Below, one piece after another: positions 1 to 7,758 of a stretch of 18,004 bases of DNA. The stretch lies in NCBI GenBank assembly GCA_022771185.1, contig JALFCJ010000013.1:1-18004 (forward strand), given 5' to 3'. Source of the DNA: Spirochaetales bacterium (GTDB lineage: Bacteria; Spirochaetota; Spirochaetia; Sphaerochaetales; Sphaerochaetaceae). The stretch's first letter is position 1. The number at the start of each line of letters is the position of its first letter. The notes beneath the pieces are model-generated. The model was given only the letters and a program-made list of their open reading frames with translations, had not been told where the DNA came from and did no database searches. The position numbers and the translations under genes are program-made.

Positions 1-363
1 CTTGATGGAACATTCATCGGTCACGAGTTTAAGTTCTTCCTCAATGGAAACAACTGGGCTGTGGATGCAATGATTGATGCAAAACTTATGGCTTATGCAA
101 ACCTTGATAAGGTTCAGCTTTATGTTGGTGGTGGTATCGGATACTCAATTGGTTCACATACTCTCTATAGATATACACATACAAGTGACCATATGATCTT
201 TGGTTTCGATACAGCTCCAGTACTCTCTGCAGTAGTCGGTCTTGATTGGAACATCAGTGAGAAGTTCTCTTTGACTCTTGAAGGCAACTACAGATACTTC
301 TTCCAGAGTCAATCAAAGGCTCAGACATTCGCAGCTACTATCGGAATGGGATTTAAGTTCTGA
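1..363 (+). CDS. Outer-membrane beta-barrel protein, 3' fragment
   Basis: The frame is open from base 1 to the TGA at 361-363, so about 120 C-terminal residues are visible and the start lies outside the window. The fragment shows alternating hydrophobic and polar beta-strand patterns, glycine-rich turns (VGGGIGYSIGS, ATIGMGFKF) and many aromatic residues. It ends in Phe, the classical C-terminal signal of outer-membrane barrels recognised by the BAM complex. The strands VQLYVGGGIGYSI and FSLTLEGNYRYFF look like the last hairpins of an OmpA/OmpW-type small barrel. The gene is followed at once by a strong terminator, so it is the last gene of its transcript. Function beyond an outer-membrane protein cannot be told from this piece. 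Confidence 0.75.
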   Translation, partial: LDGTFIGHEFKFFLNGNNWAVDAMIDAKLMAYANLDKVQLYVGGGIGYSIGSHTLYRYTHTSDHMIFGFDTAPVLSAVVGLDWNISEKFSLTLEGNYRYFFQSQSKAQTFAATIGMGFKF

Positions 364-386
364 TAGATTGATTTCATGTCTATATG

Positions 387-416
387 ATGCTCCGGCTTTG
401 TGTCGGAGCATTTTTT
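387..416 (+). terminator. Rho-independent terminator after the outer-membrane protein gene
   Basis: TGCTCCG (388-394) pairs perfectly with CGGAGCA (404-410) around a 9-nt loop, extended by A387-T411, and is followed by TTTTTT (411-416). It lies 24 nt after the stop codon of the beta-barrel gene. Confidence 0.9.
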
Positions 417-426
417 CAGCTAGAAT
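398..426 (+). promoter_or_regulatory. Candidate sigma70 promoter of the mazG-like gene
   Basis: TTGTGT (398-403), a 17-bp spacer and TAGAAT (421-426) match the -35/-10 pattern moderately (TTG retained; 5 of 6 at -10). Transcription would begin near 433, leaving a leader of about 13 nt that carries the GAGGA ribosome-binding site. The -35 box lies inside the loop and stem of the preceding terminator, so terminator and promoter overlap. Confidence 0.35.
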
Positions 427-445
427 CTAAGAAGTGAGGAATAAA

Positions 446-787
446 ATGGAAATATCAAAAGAGACCACAGATTACGTTCTTTCTTTCAGTGAAGATAGAG
501 ATTGGAAACAGTTTCATAATCCCAAGGATTTGGCCCTCTCCTTGTCTTTGGAGGCATCTGAACTATTGGAGCTTTTCCAGTGGCTGAGTAGCGACGAGGC
601 TGTAAAGAAGAATAAAGAGAAAATGAGGGAAGAACTTGCTGACATAATTGTATATGCCATTGATTTTGCTGATGCTTTGGGCTTTGAAGATTTAGATGCT
701 CTTATTATGGATAAGATGAAAAAGAACGAAGAAAAGTATCCCCTATCAAAGGCAAAAGGATCCAATAAAAAATATACAGAACTTTAG
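446..787 (+). CDS. MazG-like nucleotide pyrophosphohydrolase
   Basis: This 113-residue protein matches the all-alpha NTP pyrophosphatase superfamily in its small single-domain MazG-like/dCTPase (RS21-C6) form. These enzymes hydrolyse nucleoside triphosphates, often non-canonical or dCTP, to monophosphate and pyrophosphate in the cytoplasm. The metal-binding pattern is visible: ExxE at E36/E39 within SLSLEASELLELFQW, and ExxD at E63/D66 within REELADIIVYAIDFAD. The N-terminal RDWKQFHNPKDLA is typical of this subgroup. I chose the ATG at 446 because GAGGA (436-440) lies 5 nt upstream. The in-frame GTG at 434 would overlap that ribosome-binding site. The gene converges on ogt and their 3' ends overlap. 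The exact substrate cannot be read from the sequence. Confidence 0.88.
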   Translation: MEISKETTDYVLSFSEDRDWKQFHNPKDLALSLSLEASELLELFQWLSSDEAVKKNKEKMREELADIIVYAIDFADALGFEDLDALIMDKMKKNEEKYPLSKAKGSNKKYTEL

Positions 788-1218
788 TTTTTTTCTATTT
801 CCAATAGCTTTTTCTTTAGTTCAAGACCTAGGGAAAAGCCACCTAGGTTGTTTTTACCGACCACTCTATGGCAGGGGATGATTATAGGAATAGGGTTTTT
901 GCCACAGGCATTGCCGATGGCTCTATAGGCTTTGTTTCCTATTCTTTCTCCTATCTCTCCATAACTTACTTTTTCTCCATAGTGAATATTTGTAAGCTCC
1001 CTCCATACTTTTTCTTGGAAGGGAGTTCCTTTTGGAGATAGGGGAAGATCGAATTCTTTTCTTTCTCCTCGTATATATTCCTCCACTTCTTCTTTTGCTT
1101 TTTCTAGAAGAGGGGAATAATCTGAGGTTTCAGAAAAAGAAAAGAGAAGGGAAGTGATACTTCCTCCCTCCTCTTCAATTGTTATAGGTCCAAGACTAGT
1201 CAAGAAGGATATCTTCAA
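784..1218 (-). CDS. ogt: Methylated-DNA--protein-cysteine S-methyltransferase
   Basis: The 144-residue protein repairs O6-alkylguanine in DNA by moving the alkyl group onto its own active-site cysteine. The suicide motif IPCHRVVG is intact (C116), and the upstream RAIGNA supplies the arginine finger (R99) in the helix-turn-helix. The C-terminal GGFSLGLELKKKLLEIE is also typical. At 144 residues it is a compact Ogt with a short N-terminal domain and no Ada regulatory domain. The start codon is TTG (1218-1216), overlapping the rlmKL stop as TTGA. An AAGGAG ribosome-binding site lies about 6 nt upstream, so the non-ATG start is believable and translation is probably coupled to rlmKL. Third gene of the hslO operon. 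Confidence 0.93.
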   Translation of the reverse strand: MKISFLTSLGPITIEEEGGSITSLLFSFSETSDYSPLLEKAKEEVEEYIRGERKEFDLPLSPKGTPFQEKVWRELTNIHYGEKVSYGEIGERIGNKAYRAIGNACGKNPIPIIIPCHRVVGKNNLGGFSLGLELKKKLLEIEKN

Positions 1219-3434
1219 CTTCTTCTCCTTGGCTTATGATTTGCGTTGATCTTCACTTTTATTTTCTTTCTAATTAGGTAGCAGTGATGGATCTTCATAT
1301 CTCTCTTAAAGTCATCTCCGATAGTTTTCTCAGTGATATCTTCAACTACATATTTCTCAGTGACTTCAGGGTCGAGTTTGAATTTTCTGTAGTTGTTTGA
1401 GAAGATCAAGGTTCCTCCTGGAGAGAGGTGCATTGCGGCAGCATCTATGAGTTTTACATGATCTCTCTGCACATCGAAGGAGCCACGTCTGTCTTTGCTG
1501 TTGGAGAATGTAGGAGGATCACAGAATATAAGATCGAACTTATCATAAGTGTCCCAAAGCCAATCCATGACATCAGACTTGTAGAGAAGGTTCCCAAAGA
1601 CTGTAGAGTATCCATTGAGCTTTAAGTTCTCTTCCATCCACGCGAGATACGTAGAAGAAGCGTCTACAGATACAGTTGAGAGTGCACCGCCTTTGATGGC
1701 ATTTAGTGTTGCAGTCCCTGTATAACAGAACAAGTTTAAGAATCTTTTATCCTTGGCCATCTCCTGAATCATCATTCTCACAGGTCTATGATCCAAGAAT
1801 ACTCCTGTATCAAGGTAATCTGTGAAATTGACAAGGAATCTGACGTCGTTTTCTCTAGCCACCATCATCTTATTATTGGAAGCAAGTCTATTATATTGGC
1901 CCTTTCCTTTTTGTCTTGAGCGCTCTTTGACATAGATAAAGTCTTCATCTATTCCAGTAGCCTTCTCTGTAGCCCTTACCAGTTCTCCAAGTCTTCTCTT
2001 TGCATCTTCAGGATCAATAGTGTCTGGAGCAGCGTACTCGCTGACTACAACCCATTTACCCATGTAGATATCGATGGAAGCAGAATACTCAGGCATGTCT
2101 GCATCATATATTCTGTAGCATTCTACGCCTTGCTCTTTCATTAAAGGAGTAATCTCCTTAAGGTTCTTCATAAGACGGTTATATGCCATCTCTGCTCCTG
2201 GAGTCAAAGGTTCAGCTTGTCTTAGTTTCTTCTTTTCCAGAGCTTTCTGCATCATTGCGTCCCTCTCTTCATCAGTGAAGATGTGGTAATGGGCGGCCTG
2301 ACACATGATTCCACCATTAAACAGAGTGTTGGTTCTATCTGGTTTCATGTCTATGTTTGACAGTAGCTCGCTGTTTCCAGTAAGAATGGTAGCGTCCCAA
2401 CCCTTGAATACATTCTGCAGGACTATACCTGTCTTTTCGTATAGGGAGTCGATGTCCCTGACTGTCATTCTTTCTCCATAAGGAGGATCTGTAACGATGC
2501 ATCCCTTTGCAACAGGAGGTTTTTCAAGCTTAGTAAAATCCTGCACAGAGAAAGAAATAAAATCATAGACGCCAGCTTTAAGGGCTGCAGCCTTGCTGAT
2601 CTCTACGGCAGTGCGGGAGATATCGGAGGCATAGATGGAGATGTCTCTCTCATCGATTGCCTTTCTTCTTCTCTCTTCAGCTTCTTCTACTACTCTGTCA
2701 AAAGCTTCTTTATCAAAGTTAGGAAGACTTTCAAATGGATAAGGTTTTTTCCTCAACAAACCCGGAGCTGTATCCGTTGCCATAAGGGCGGCTTCAACAG
2801 CGATTGTCCCTGAACCGCAGAATGGATCATAGAATGGGAGGGGATTGCCGTCGTTTACACTCTTTCTCCACTCACTTCTTCCTATGAGAGCTGCAGCAAG
2901 GTGCTCTTTTAAAAGTGCTTCTGTCTGCTCCCCTCTGTATCCACGCATTGAGAGGTTCTCTCCTGAGAAGTCTACATACCACTTTACTGTGTTTTCCTCG
3001 ATGTGGACATGGACTGTAAAGTCCGGTTCATGGATTTCAATATATGGTCTTTCTCCGTTGAACTTTTGTCTTATTCTTTCTACGATGCCGTCTTTGACTT
3101 TCAAGGCGCCGTAGTGGCTGTTTGTTATGTAACGACAGTTCTGGGTTGTGCATGTGACTTTCAATGTCTTTGTAGGGTCGATGTATTCTTCCCAAGGAAG
3201 CATTGCTGTAGCTTCTTCCAGTTCTTTGTCTGAAATAATATCGTCGTCTACAAAAAGCCCCATAAGAAGACGGGAGCTGATTCTAGTTTCAAAACAGAAT
3301 CTATACCCAGTTTCCAATGATCCTTCGAAATCTACTCCGCTTGGAGTGACTCTTACTCTTTCAGCTCCGGCTTTTCTAGCCTCTTCGGCAATCAAATCGC
3401 CTTGGTTTGCCGCACTTGTTGCAAAAAATATCAC
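1215..3434 (-). CDS. rlmL: Bifunctional 23S rRNA guanine methyltransferase RlmK/RlmL
   Basis: This 739-residue fusion modifies 23S rRNA at G2445 (N2, RlmL half) and G2069 (N7, RlmK half; E. coli numbering), using S-adenosylmethionine. The order is: N-terminal ferredoxin-like/THUMP RNA-binding region (about 1-160); RlmL Rossmann domain with DPFCGSGTIAVEAAL (from D203) and catalytic DPPYGERM (about 316); then the RlmK domain, with FLNLFCYTGTATLNA as the SAM site and DPPTFSNSK as the catalytic loop. Length is near the E. coli enzyme (about 700). The start is GTG, in the 4-nt overlap GTGA with the hslO stop. GGAGG lies 4-5 nt upstream. The basic tail KIKVKINANHKPRRRS is a short extension. Second gene of the operon. 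Confidence 0.93.
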   Translation of the reverse strand: MIFFATSAANQGDLIAEEARKAGAERVRVTPSGVDFEGSLETGYRFCFETRISSRLLMGLFVDDDIISDKELEEATAMLPWEEYIDPTKTLKVTCTTQNCRYITNSHYGALKVKDGIVERIRQKFNGERPYIEIHEPDFTVHVHIEENTVKWYVDFSGENLSMRGYRGEQTEALLKEHLAAALIGRSEWRKSVNDGNPLPFYDPFCGSGTIAVEAALMATDTAPGLLRKKPYPFESLPNFDKEAFDRVVEEAEERRRKAIDERDISIYASDISRTAVEISKAAALKAGVYDFISFSVQDFTKLEKPPVAKGCIVTDPPYGERMTVRDIDSLYEKTGIVLQNVFKGWDATILTGNSELLSNIDMKPDRTNTLFNGGIMCQAAHYHIFTDEERDAMMQKALEKKKLRQAEPLTPGAEMAYNRLMKNLKEITPLMKEQGVECYRIYDADMPEYSASIDIYMGKWVVVSEYAAPDTIDPEDAKRRLGELVRATEKATGIDEDFIYVKERSRQKGKGQYNRLASNNKMMVARENDVRFLVNFTDYLDTGVFLDHRPVRMMIQEMAKDKRFLNLFCYTGTATLNAIKGGALSTVSVDASSTYLAWMEENLKLNGYSTVFGNLLYKSDVMDWLWDTYDKFDLIFCDPPTFSNSKDRRGSFDVQRDHVKLIDAAAMHLSPGGTLIFSNNYRKFKLDPEVTEKYVVEDITEKTIGDDFKRDMKIHHCYLIRKKIKVKINANHKPRRRS

Positions 3435-4360
3435 TTTTCCTCCGTAAAGAGCGTTTCCAAGTCGCTCTTCTCAAATTTATATTCAGTGCCGCAGTTGAAG
3501 CACTGTAAGACAAGGGGGGACTCTCCCTTGAGTATTTCTTTTTTTTCTCCCTCTGGGAGATTTTTCAAGTATCCTTCGAATCCTTTTTTTGAGCAAGGGC
3601 AAGAGAAGCCGATAGGAGAAGAATCTAGACTCATTACTCCGAAAGATGAAAACTCTTTTTCCATATATTCTTTCAGAGTGCCGCCTTCAGATAAGAAAGT
3701 ACCGATATCAGTCATGGTAGATGCTTTTTGCTGAAGAGATTCAAGTACATCTTCTCCGCATCCAGGTAGAGCCTGCATAAAGATTCCACCTGCTCCCCAT
3801 ACTCTTCCCATTTTGTCAAAATGGACAGAGAGTGCAAATAATGAAGGAGTCTCCTGTGATTGCTTATAGTAAAGGGCCAGATCTTGTGCCAGGTGGCCAT
3901 ATTCCATCATTATCTGGCCTGAGAATGGAGTCTTGGATCCTTCCAGAATCTTTGTGACAGTCAAGAATCCGGGGCCATAGATTTCATTTGTATCAAGGCT
4001 TTTTAGCTCATGTTCAAGAGGAATAGGGTTACGTAAGAGATATCCTCTCACAGCTCCGCAGGCCCACGACTCTATGCTCATACCCTTGACAGGTCCACCG
4101 CACTCTATCTCGATTCTAATTCTATCGTTGCCTTTGACTTCAGATGAGAGTAGGGCTCCTGCAATATATCCTTCTCCAAGCATATATGTTTCAAGTAAGC
4201 CAGTTTTATGATTGGCCCTCATTTCATTGACCATTCTTGTTGCAGATACTGCGCTTACTCTTACTTCGCCGTCTGCAATAAGAAAGACTTCCCTTTTATC
4301 GTCTTTGAGAGATGAAATATGATCCATCAGTTCTTTATCAATAATCTTTTCTTTTATCAT
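3431..4360 (-). CDS. hslO: Redox-regulated chaperone Hsp33
   Basis: Hsp33 is a cytoplasmic holdase switched on by oxidation of a C-terminal zinc centre. Here the four zinc ligands are intact: CPC (C254, C256) and CFNC (C287, C290), a CxC-x30-CxxC arrangement of family-typical spacing. The N-terminal half carries the substrate-binding fold, with TGLLETYMLGEGYIAGALL and IECGGPVKGMSIE typical of the family. It heads the operon with rlmKL and ogt, coupling protein, ribosome and DNA repair functions. The ATG at 4360 has no Shine-Dalgarno sequence. A TACAAT box ends 7 nt before it, so the mRNA may be leaderless. The internal ATG at 4327 (M12) would give an N-terminus closer to most family members and is a possible alternative start, but it has no clear ribosome-binding site either. 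Confidence 0.93.
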   Translation of the reverse strand: MIKEKIIDKELMDHISSLKDDKREVFLIADGEVRVSAVSATRMVNEMRANHKTGLLETYMLGEGYIAGALLSSEVKGNDRIRIEIECGGPVKGMSIESWACGAVRGYLLRNPIPLEHELKSLDTNEIYGPGFLTVTKILEGSKTPFSGQIMMEYGHLAQDLALYYKQSQETPSLFALSVHFDKMGRVWGAGGIFMQALPGCGEDVLESLQQKASTMTDIGTFLSEGGTLKEYMEKEFSSFGVMSLDSSPIGFSCPCSKKGFEGYLKNLPEGEKKEILKGESPLVLQCFNCGTEYKFEKSDLETLFTEEK

Positions 4361-4367
4361 AGTTAAT

Positions 4368-4396
4368 ATTGTAGTAAAAGGAGAGGTATAGTGGAA
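4368..4396 (-). promoter_or_regulatory. Candidate promoter of the hslO operon (leaderless)
   Basis: Reading the minus strand, TACAAT (4373-4368) is followed by 7 nt and then the hslO ATG. A weak TTCCAC (4396-4391) sits 17 bp upstream of it. The -10 matches 5 of 6 consensus bases, but the -35 matches only 2. Transcription would start at or next to the first base of the start codon. Confidence rests on the -10 and on the same TACAAT-like box with the same 7-nt spacing before two other genes in this window. Confidence 0.4.
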
Positions 4397-4449
4397 GTGA
4401 TGGAAAGGCCTTGTTCATCTATTCTCCATTTTTCTTCTTTTTTATAGCG

Positions 4450-4478
4450 TTGTCTTTGGATAGATATGAGAGTATCTT
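4450..4478 (+). promoter_or_regulatory. Candidate sigma70 promoter of the exporter operon
   Basis: TTGTCT (4450-4455), a 17-bp spacer and TATCTT (4473-4478) match 4 of 6 bases at each box. Transcription would start near 4485, giving a leader of about 27 nt with GGAG (4503-4506) 5 nt before the ATG at 4512. It is divergent from the hslO promoter within a 151-bp shared region. Confidence 0.4.
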
Positions 4479-4511
4479 TCTTTTGATATTAAATAGTTTT
4501 CTGGAGTGTAA

Positions 4512-5942
4512 ATGAAAAAGGCATTATTGATAATAGTGGTGTCTCTATTTGCTCTATCATCCGTGTTTGCAGTCAGTCTGGATGATATTATTAATGGAGC
4601 CAAGGAGTTGAGTCCCACATATCAGAACGTAATTCTTTCATATGAAAATTCTTTGATAAACATAAGAAATCTGGAAAGAAAAGACAAAGTGGGAGTCGCG
4701 GTATCAGCTTCTGTTGACCCTCTGTACGAAAAAGTAACAGTTACACGCAATCCTGTAACAGGTGCTATGGATGAAGAAGACTATAAAGGGTTTAATGCAT
4801 CATCAAGTGCTACGATTACTCTCCCTAATGACGGTAAGACCACAATAACGGGAGGAGTGGGAGTGACAACTTTATATGATGGATCCTCCACAGCTACTAG
4901 TCTCTCCCTGGATGCTTCCCATACTTTCGATTTCACTGGGTATTCCTCTTCCACTTCCGATGATTTGACACTTGCTACTACAAAGTACTCTACAGAGTTA
5001 TCCAAATCCACATCGGAGTTGAACTTTGAAAAGAGTGTAATAAACACTGTTTCAGCCATTCTTTCCTATGAGAAAAATATAAAGAAGGCTCAGAAGAGCT
5101 TGGATGACCAGAAGAGCATAGTGGAGAAGATGGATACTCTTGGTACATATTCCAAGACATCTACTACATATTTAAATGCTGTTAATGTTCTTAATCAGCT
5201 TCAAGCTTCCCTCGATGCAGCAGAGAAGCAGTACGAGAATGCATTGAAGAGCTTCGAAAAAGTAAGCGGAATGGAGTGGACAGGGCTAGATGAGATTCCA
5301 GAGCCTGTTTTGGACCTTAAGATATATGATAACGGAAATACTTCTGTTCTAATTTCGTCACTCAAAGCAGAAGCTGCAGTAGAGAGCTACAAGGCAGAAG
5401 CCGCAAAGCTTAATCCTATGAATCTCTCTATTTCAGGAAAGGTAAGCGGCACTATCTCCGACTCCTCCAGCACAACTATTTCAGGCTCCCTCTCTTATAC
5501 TGGTGACAATTGGTCTCTCTCAGCTACTCCTGGTGTTACGATTACAAAAGATAAGACGACACCGTCTTTGACAATTGCAGGTAAATGGTCAAATGGCGGG
5601 ACAATATCCACCAGCGATGAAGACACTCTTACTGCCGCCTCAAACAAGATGATTTCTGCTCAGAATGATTATAGGGACGCCCTCTCTTCATATTTCGATG
5701 AAGCTCAGTCTTTATCTCTTCGCGTTCTTTCTTGGGAGGCAAACTACTCTAATGCCAAGGCTTCTCTTGATTATGCAAAGACAGTGTATGAGAATGAAAA
5801 GGTAATGTTGGAGTATGGTTTCTCAACAGAAAAAGATGTAAAAAGTGCAGAATTGAATATGATTTCTGCTGAATATGATTTAAAGACAACAATGCTTGAA
5901 GGACTTTCTTTGGAGAGAGACCTGAAGATATTCGCTCTTTGA
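4512..5942 (+). CDS. TolC-family outer-membrane efflux channel
   Basis: The 476-residue protein begins with a clear Sec signal peptide (MKKALLIIVVSLFALSSVFA, cleavage after A20). It then shows the TolC pattern: long heptad-like helices (about 155-255 and 380-476) alternating with Ser/Thr/Gly-rich beta segments (about 62-152 and 300-375). TolC trimers form the exit duct of tripartite exporters, spanning the outer membrane and periplasm. Direct linkage to an adaptor and a MacB-type ABC pair supports this role. The repeated helix motifs, such as SAEYDLKTTMLEGLSLERDL at the C-terminus, fit the coiled coils near the periplasmic tip. The beta segments look about twice as long as in E. coli TolC. 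GGAG (4503-4506) precedes the ATG. The stop overlaps the region of the adaptor's possible starts. Confidence 0.85.
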   Translation: MKKALLIIVVSLFALSSVFAVSLDDIINGAKELSPTYQNVILSYENSLINIRNLERKDKVGVAVSASVDPLYEKVTVTRNPVTGAMDEEDYKGFNASSSATITLPNDGKTTITGGVGVTTLYDGSSTATSLSLDASHTFDFTGYSSSTSDDLTLATTKYSTELSKSTSELNFEKSVINTVSAILSYEKNIKKAQKSLDDQKSIVEKMDTLGTYSKTSTTYLNAVNVLNQLQASLDAAEKQYENALKSFEKVSGMEWTGLDEIPEPVLDLKIYDNGNTSVLISSLKAEAAVESYKAEAAKLNPMNLSISGKVSGTISDSSSTTISGSLSYTGDNWSLSATPGVTITKDKTTPSLTIAGKWSNGGTISTSDEDTLTAASNKMISAQNDYRDALSSYFDEAQSLSLRVLSWEANYSNAKASLDYAKTVYENEKVMLEYGFSTEKDVKSAELNMISAEYDLKTTMLEGLSLERDLKIFAL

Positions 5943-5956
5943 TGGAGATATGGATT

Positions 5957-7063
5957 ATGGACGATAAGAAAAAGATTGAAGAAGCTCTCAGCGAAAGCGA
6001 GATTCAGGAAAAGAAACTAAGGGCTGCGAAGGCTGCAAGAAAGAGAAAGAAGAGAATTAAGAGTATTATCGGATGGCTGGTCGTCATCTTGATTGTCTCT
6101 CTTGTATTGATTTGGTTTCTCAAAATGAAGAAAGACAGTGAAGCTCAGATTGAAGCTTTAAAGAATATGAATTCACAGATTGAGGCGACAGTCGAGAGAA
6201 GTACATATAACAGAGAGATTGATATTTCCGGATATGTAGTCCCATATGATACCTTGGAAGCAAAATTCAGAAGTACAGGTGCCGTAACAGGCGTATATGT
6301 AAGCGAGGGCGACTATGTAAAAGAAGGCCAGGTTCTTGCAACTATCGACGATACACAGCAGAAAATGAATCTTCAGGATATCGAGAACCAGATTGCCGAA
6401 GCTAGGCTCTCTGGATCTACAAAGACTTTGGAACTCTTGGAGATGAGAAAGAAAAACTACGAGAACGCCTTGGATTACACTACACTCAAAGCAAACTTTG
6501 ACGGTGTAGTATCGAAAGTAGACGTAGTTGTAAACGACTACTTTGATGCTGGATCCAGTGCAGTGACTATCATCGATAAGTCAAAGCTGAAGACTACAAT
6601 CGAGATAGATGAAATCGATATGCAGTATGTAACTCTTGGACAGAAGGCTATCCTCCATTTCGATTCTGTCCCAGGCGTAGATGTAGAAGCTTATGTCTCA
6701 TATATTCCTATGACCGGCCGTTATACAACACAGGGAATAGGAGTAGTGGACGTGGAGCTTACTATCGATAACCCTCCGGAGGCTTTGATTCCTGGCTTTA
6801 CATTCAACGGAACTCTTACGTATGACGGGGAAGTTGAGATGCTTCTTATTCCTTCTTCTGCTGTAAAAACTGGACGTGGTGGCCAGACTACAGTAAGTGT
6901 AAAGGAAAATGATGGAACCACAAGCGAGAGAAAGGTTACGGTACAGTATCTTGGAGAGGGAATGTCACAGGTACTTTCAGGTCTTAAGGAAGGCGAAGTC
7001 GTAGTATACGAACCAAGTTCAAATAATGCATTTTCTATGATGATGGGGATGATGGGATTATGA
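5957..7063 (+). CDS. MacA-like periplasmic adaptor (HlyD/RND-type membrane fusion protein)
   Basis: The adaptor joins the inner-membrane ABC transporter to the TolC-like channel. It has a charged, Lys/Arg-rich cytoplasmic start, one transmembrane helix (SIIGWLVVILIVSLVLIWFL) and then the periplasmic part. The lipoyl halves are visible as GAVTGVYVSEGDYVKEGQVLATID and LKANFDGVVSKVDVVVNDYF, separated by a short helical hairpin (about 120-155). A beta-barrel domain and a C-terminal membrane-proximal domain follow. The Met-rich tail NAFSMMMGMMGL is unusual. Start choice: the ATG at 5957 has GGAG (5944-5947) 9 nt upstream. The ATG at 5942 (overlapping the tolC-like stop as TGATG) and the TTG at 5939 are in frame but lack a ribosome-binding site. 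The stop overlaps the ATPase start as ATGA. Confidence 0.88.
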   Translation: MDDKKKIEEALSESEIQEKKLRAAKAARKRKKRIKSIIGWLVVILIVSLVLIWFLKMKKDSEAQIEALKNMNSQIEATVERSTYNREIDISGYVVPYDTLEAKFRSTGAVTGVYVSEGDYVKEGQVLATIDDTQQKMNLQDIENQIAEARLSGSTKTLELLEMRKKNYENALDYTTLKANFDGVVSKVDVVVNDYFDAGSSAVTIIDKSKLKTTIEIDEIDMQYVTLGQKAILHFDSVPGVDVEAYVSYIPMTGRYTTQGIGVVDVELTIDNPPEALIPGFTFNGTLTYDGEVEMLLIPSSAVKTGRGGQTTVSVKENDGTTSERKVTVQYLGEGMSQVLSGLKEGEVVVYEPSSNNAFSMMMGMMGL

Positions 7064-7758
7064 TAGAAAAGCCTGTAATACAGCTTATTGATGTCAGGCG
7101 CTACTATCTTGTGGGTGAATATCTTGTAAAGGCTTTGGATGGTGTATCACTATCCATTCCTAGAGGTTCCTTTACAGCTATTATGGGACCCAGCGGCAGT
7201 GGTAAGTCTACAATGATGAATCTCATAGGCTGCCTAGATACGCCTACCAGCGGATACATCACAATAGGCGGTGAAATGACCAATGGTATGAATGAAGCGG
7301 AACTAGCATATCTGAGGAACGAAAAGATAGGCTTTGTTTTCCAGCAGTTCAATCTTTTGGGAAAAATAAATGCTTTGGAAAACGTTATGACACCTATGAC
7401 ATATGCCGGTATTCCTCATAAAGAGAGAAGAGAAAGAGCTGAGGAGATGCTTGAGAAAGTAGGTCTGAAGGACAGAATGAAGCATCTTCCATCAGAGCTT
7501 TCAGGGGGACAGAAGCAGAGAGTCGCCATTGCCAGAGCTTTGGTAAATGACCCGGATATTCTATTGGCGGACGAACCTACAGGTGCTTTGGACAGTAAGA
7601 CGGGAAGCGAAGTCATGGGGCTATTTCAGGAGCTTCATGAAGAAGGAAGAACAATCGTCTTTGTAACACACGATAGGAAACTGGGAGCCCAGTGCCCACG
7701 GCAAGTTATGATAAAAGACGGAAGGATAGTGGAAGGCGATGTTTTTGGAGAATCTTAA
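7060..7758 (+). CDS. MacB/LolD-type ABC transporter ATP-binding protein
   Basis: This 232-residue nucleotide-binding subunit has every canonical motif: Walker A GPSGSGKST, Q-loop FVFQQFNLL, signature LSGGQKQR, Walker B ILLADEPTGALDS and H-loop VFVTHD. The DEPTGALD form and short length put it in the MacB/LolD/FtsE group of type VII transporters, which use ATP to drive periplasmic movements and do not carry cargo across the inner membrane. Unlike E. coli MacB, the ATPase is a separate polypeptide from the permease, as in LolCDE or Bacillus YknXYZ. It begins in an ATGA overlap with the adaptor and ends 20 nt inside the permease gene, so translation is probably coupled. Substrate cannot be inferred. 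Confidence 0.93.
   Translation: MIEKPVIQLIDVRRYYLVGEYLVKALDGVSLSIPRGSFTAIMGPSGSGKSTMMNLIGCLDTPTSGYITIGGEMTNGMNEAELAYLRNEKIGFVFQQFNLLGKINALENVMTPMTYAGIPHKERRERAEEMLEKVGLKDRMKHLPSELSGGQKQRVAIARALVNDPDILLADEPTGALDSKTGSEVMGLFQELHEEGRTIVFVTHDRKLGAQCPRQVMIKDGRIVEGDVFGES

Noticed and set aside
2845..3734. Plus-strand open frames opposite rlmKL and hslO
   Set aside because: They are antisense shadows of well-recognised genes; Cys/Phe/Ser-rich composition is what antisense reading of such genes gives.
7104..7616. Minus-strand open frames opposite the ABC ATPase gene
   Set aside because: They lie fully inside a gene with all ABC motifs, lack ribosome-binding sites and show no recognisable domain.
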